Shown here: piece by piece, positions 6,938-7,968 of the stretch
Layout of the letters: each line of letters begins with the position of its first letter
Position numbering within the stretch: position 1 is the first letter of the stretch
NCBI GenBank assembly: GCA_021162505.1
Contig: JAGGYO010000123.1
Coordinates: 1 to 7,968 of the forward strand
Direction of reading: 5' to 3'
From: a bacterium
Lineage (GTDB): Bacteria > AUK180
DNA: 7,968 nt
Made by a program: the position numbers and the translations under genes
The notes under the pieces: model-generated
Told to the model about the DNA's origin: nothing
Database searches by the model: none
The model's input: only the letters and a program-made list of their open reading frames with translations

Positions 6938-7871
6938 TTGAATATTTTTTTGTAATTTCGATCACTGAGTTCACCGATTCGCTAAAAGGTCCCCTAATGG
7001 TACATGCTGCTGCATTGGCGTGGCCACCGCCTTTAAAATAGGCTGCGACCTTATTCAGATCTAAGGTACTATTTCCCCTAAAATTGACCCTTACAGTGCC
7101 TTTTTCAACCTCTCTAATGAGAATAATGGTGTCAGCATCGCGGATACCTCTGAATATTTTAAACAAATTGGAAATATCCTCATATAGTAATTTTGAATTA
7201 ACCAATGTCTCATTATCAAGCGCTATATAATAGATCTTTCCTTTCTGCTTTAATAAATGTATCATATCCGTAAGAAATACCAGTTGATCCCTGGTAAGCA
7301 TTCTATTGAACTCTTTATATATGTCAAATATATTTATTCCGTCAATGAGTTTTGAAACGGCATTAAATGTATCCCTTGTGGCATTATCATACTTCAAAAA
7401 GCCGGTATCACCCAAAATACCAAGTAATATGGCTTTTTTGAACTTTTCAGATGAATAAAATCTCTTTTCCCATAATGCCTTGTATAAAACTTCACATGTA
7501 GAAGAAAGATCCGGTCTCACCAAATTTAAATTACCGTATCTTGAATTTGATACATGGTGGTCTAAATTAATAGTAAAATGTTCGTCCATTGAATATCCCG
7601 TCCTCTTCATATTTGCCGAATCAAGCGTGATCAGACATTGGAACTTTTCTCCATGATGCCGGAATCGGTAAATATCATTGAACATCTTGTCATAGATGGA
7701 TGAGATAGGGGTTTTAATATTCCAGTAAACTTTTTTATTTTTATTATTTAAATAATTGACCATAAAATATAAAGAACCCCATGCATCATGATCGGGATTT
7801 TTATGGGCAATTATAAGAAAACTATCCGTCTTCTTTATCTTCTTTTTTATGGCTTTGATCGTTTTCTTCAT
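6924..7871 (-). CDS. nrnA: DHH/DHHA1 phosphoesterase, NrnA-type oligoribonuclease / pAp phosphatase
   Basis: The 315-residue protein is the length usual for NrnA-like DHH subfamily 1 enzymes. Metal-binding motifs appear in order: HKNPDHDAWGS (H23, D27, D29), LDSAN (D84), the DHH triad D104-H105-H106 in NLDHHVSN, and GDTGFLKY (D155). The C-terminal DHHA1 domain carries GGGHANAA at 281-288, which binds the substrate. Family members degrade 2-5 nt RNAs to mononucleotides and many also dephosphorylate pAp to AMP in the cytoplasm. The position between rbfA and truB is the typical one. The ATG start is the only ATG before the first motif and has an AGGA ribosome-binding site (7881-7878) six bases upstream; it lies 50 bases inside the rbfA end. 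The stop lies 14 bases inside truB. Which activity dominates (nanoRNase or pAp phosphatase) cannot be told from sequence. Confidence 0.88.
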   Translation of the reverse strand: MKKTIKAIKKKIKKTDSFLIIAHKNPDHDAWGSLYFMVNYLNNKNKKVYWNIKTPISSIYDKMFNDIYRFRHHGEKFQCLITLDSANMKRTGYSMDEHFTINLDHHVSNSRYGNLNLVRPDLSSTCEVLYKALWEKRFYSSEKFKKAILLGILGDTGFLKYDNATRDTFNAVSKLIDGINIFDIYKEFNRMLTRDQLVFLTDMIHLLKQKGKIYYIALDNETLVNSKLLYEDISNLFKIFRGIRDADTIILIREVEKGTVRVNFRGNSTLDLNKVAAYFKGGGHANAAACTIRGPFSESVNSVIEITKKYSNEEK

Positions 7872-7968
7872 TTTTTATCCTATTGATCTTTTCGTCCATA
7901 TTAAAAAAATAGTCCGTTGAGCTATCGTATCTGAAAACAAGATCAGGAATTCTTTTTATTATCAATTC
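7822..7968 (-). CDS. rbfA: Ribosome-binding factor A, C-terminal part (5' end outside window)
   Basis: This is the last 48 codons of a gene that enters from the right edge and ends at a TAG at 7824-7822. The visible protein contains RIPDLVFRYDSS followed by NMDEKINRI. This matches the C-terminal end of RbfA, where an 'R-x-P-E-L-x-F-x-Y-D-x-S' strand is followed by a short helix. RbfA is a KH-fold factor that binds the 30S subunit and helps mature the 16S rRNA 5' end. After the family core there is a highly charged tail (about 20 residues rich in K, E, D and N), which is variable in the family. The last 50 bases overlap the start of the downstream phosphoesterase gene in another frame, so the two are probably translationally coupled. 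Identity rests on this one motif plus the neighbours (truB, rpsO, pnp), which are the usual rbfA context. Confidence 0.85.
   Translation of the reverse strand, partial: ELIIKRIPDLVFRYDSSTDYFFNMDEKINRIKNEENDQSHKKEDKEDG

Noticed and set aside
7612..7632. Apparent Asp-to-Asn change in motif II (LDSAN) of the DHH phosphoesterase, considered as loss of activity
   Set aside because: NrnA of Bacillus subtilis, as I recall it, has the similar DTAN sequence at this place; the metal-binding Asp84 itself is kept, as are the other motifs.
1..7968. Terminators, tRNAs, CRISPR or insertion elements
   Set aside because: Intergenic gaps are too short (at most 55 bases). The many T-runs lie inside coding sequence of an AT-rich genome and have no GC-rich stem before them.

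Overview
The window is a single-direction gene block: all ten genes lie on the minus strand and read from the right edge to the left. Gaps between genes are at most 55 bases, and many neighbours overlap or sit 1-11 bases apart. I see no terminator, RNA gene, mobile element, CRISPR array or DNA repeat, and no gene-free stretch longer than 55 bases. DNA composition is low in GC (roughly one third by eye).

In order of transcription (right to left): the C-terminal end of rbfA (30S maturation factor), a DHH/DHHA1 phosphoesterase of the NrnA type, truB (tRNA pseudouridine-55 synthase), rpsO (ribosomal protein S15), pnp (PNPase), dut (dUTPase) and tsaB (t6A37 tRNA modification). Then come a secreted or membrane protein carrying two copies of a DUF5683/TM2-like unit, a small signal-peptide protein resembling DUF4390, and an NtrY-like membrane histidine kinase that runs off the left edge after its phospho-acceptor His box. 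The right part is the widely conserved translation/RNA-decay block (normally nusA-infB-rbfA-nrnA-truB-ribF-rpsO-pnp), here without ribF. The left part adds nucleotide-pool hygiene, tRNA modification and an envelope-sensing module.

Functionally, RbfA, TruB, S15 and TsaB serve ribosome and tRNA maturation. PNPase degrades RNA to short oligonucleotides, which NrnA-type enzymes finish to mononucleotides. Dut removes dUTP. The last three genes (tandem-repeat envelope protein, DUF4390-like protein, NtrY-like kinase) are stitched together by a 4-base overlap and a 1-base gap and look like a separate envelope or signalling module at the end of the operon.

The organism is a bacterium, probably diderm (NtrY-type kinase, exported small proteins), with AT-rich DNA. 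It uses strong AGGAGG ribosome-binding sites before rpsO and pnp, and TTG start codons at no fewer than three genes. Gene order and protein flavour suggest a lineage of the FCB group such as Cloacimonadota or Delongbacteria, but this is a weak inference. I found no clearly new defence or mobile system; the most interesting part is the envelope module at positions 1-2661.
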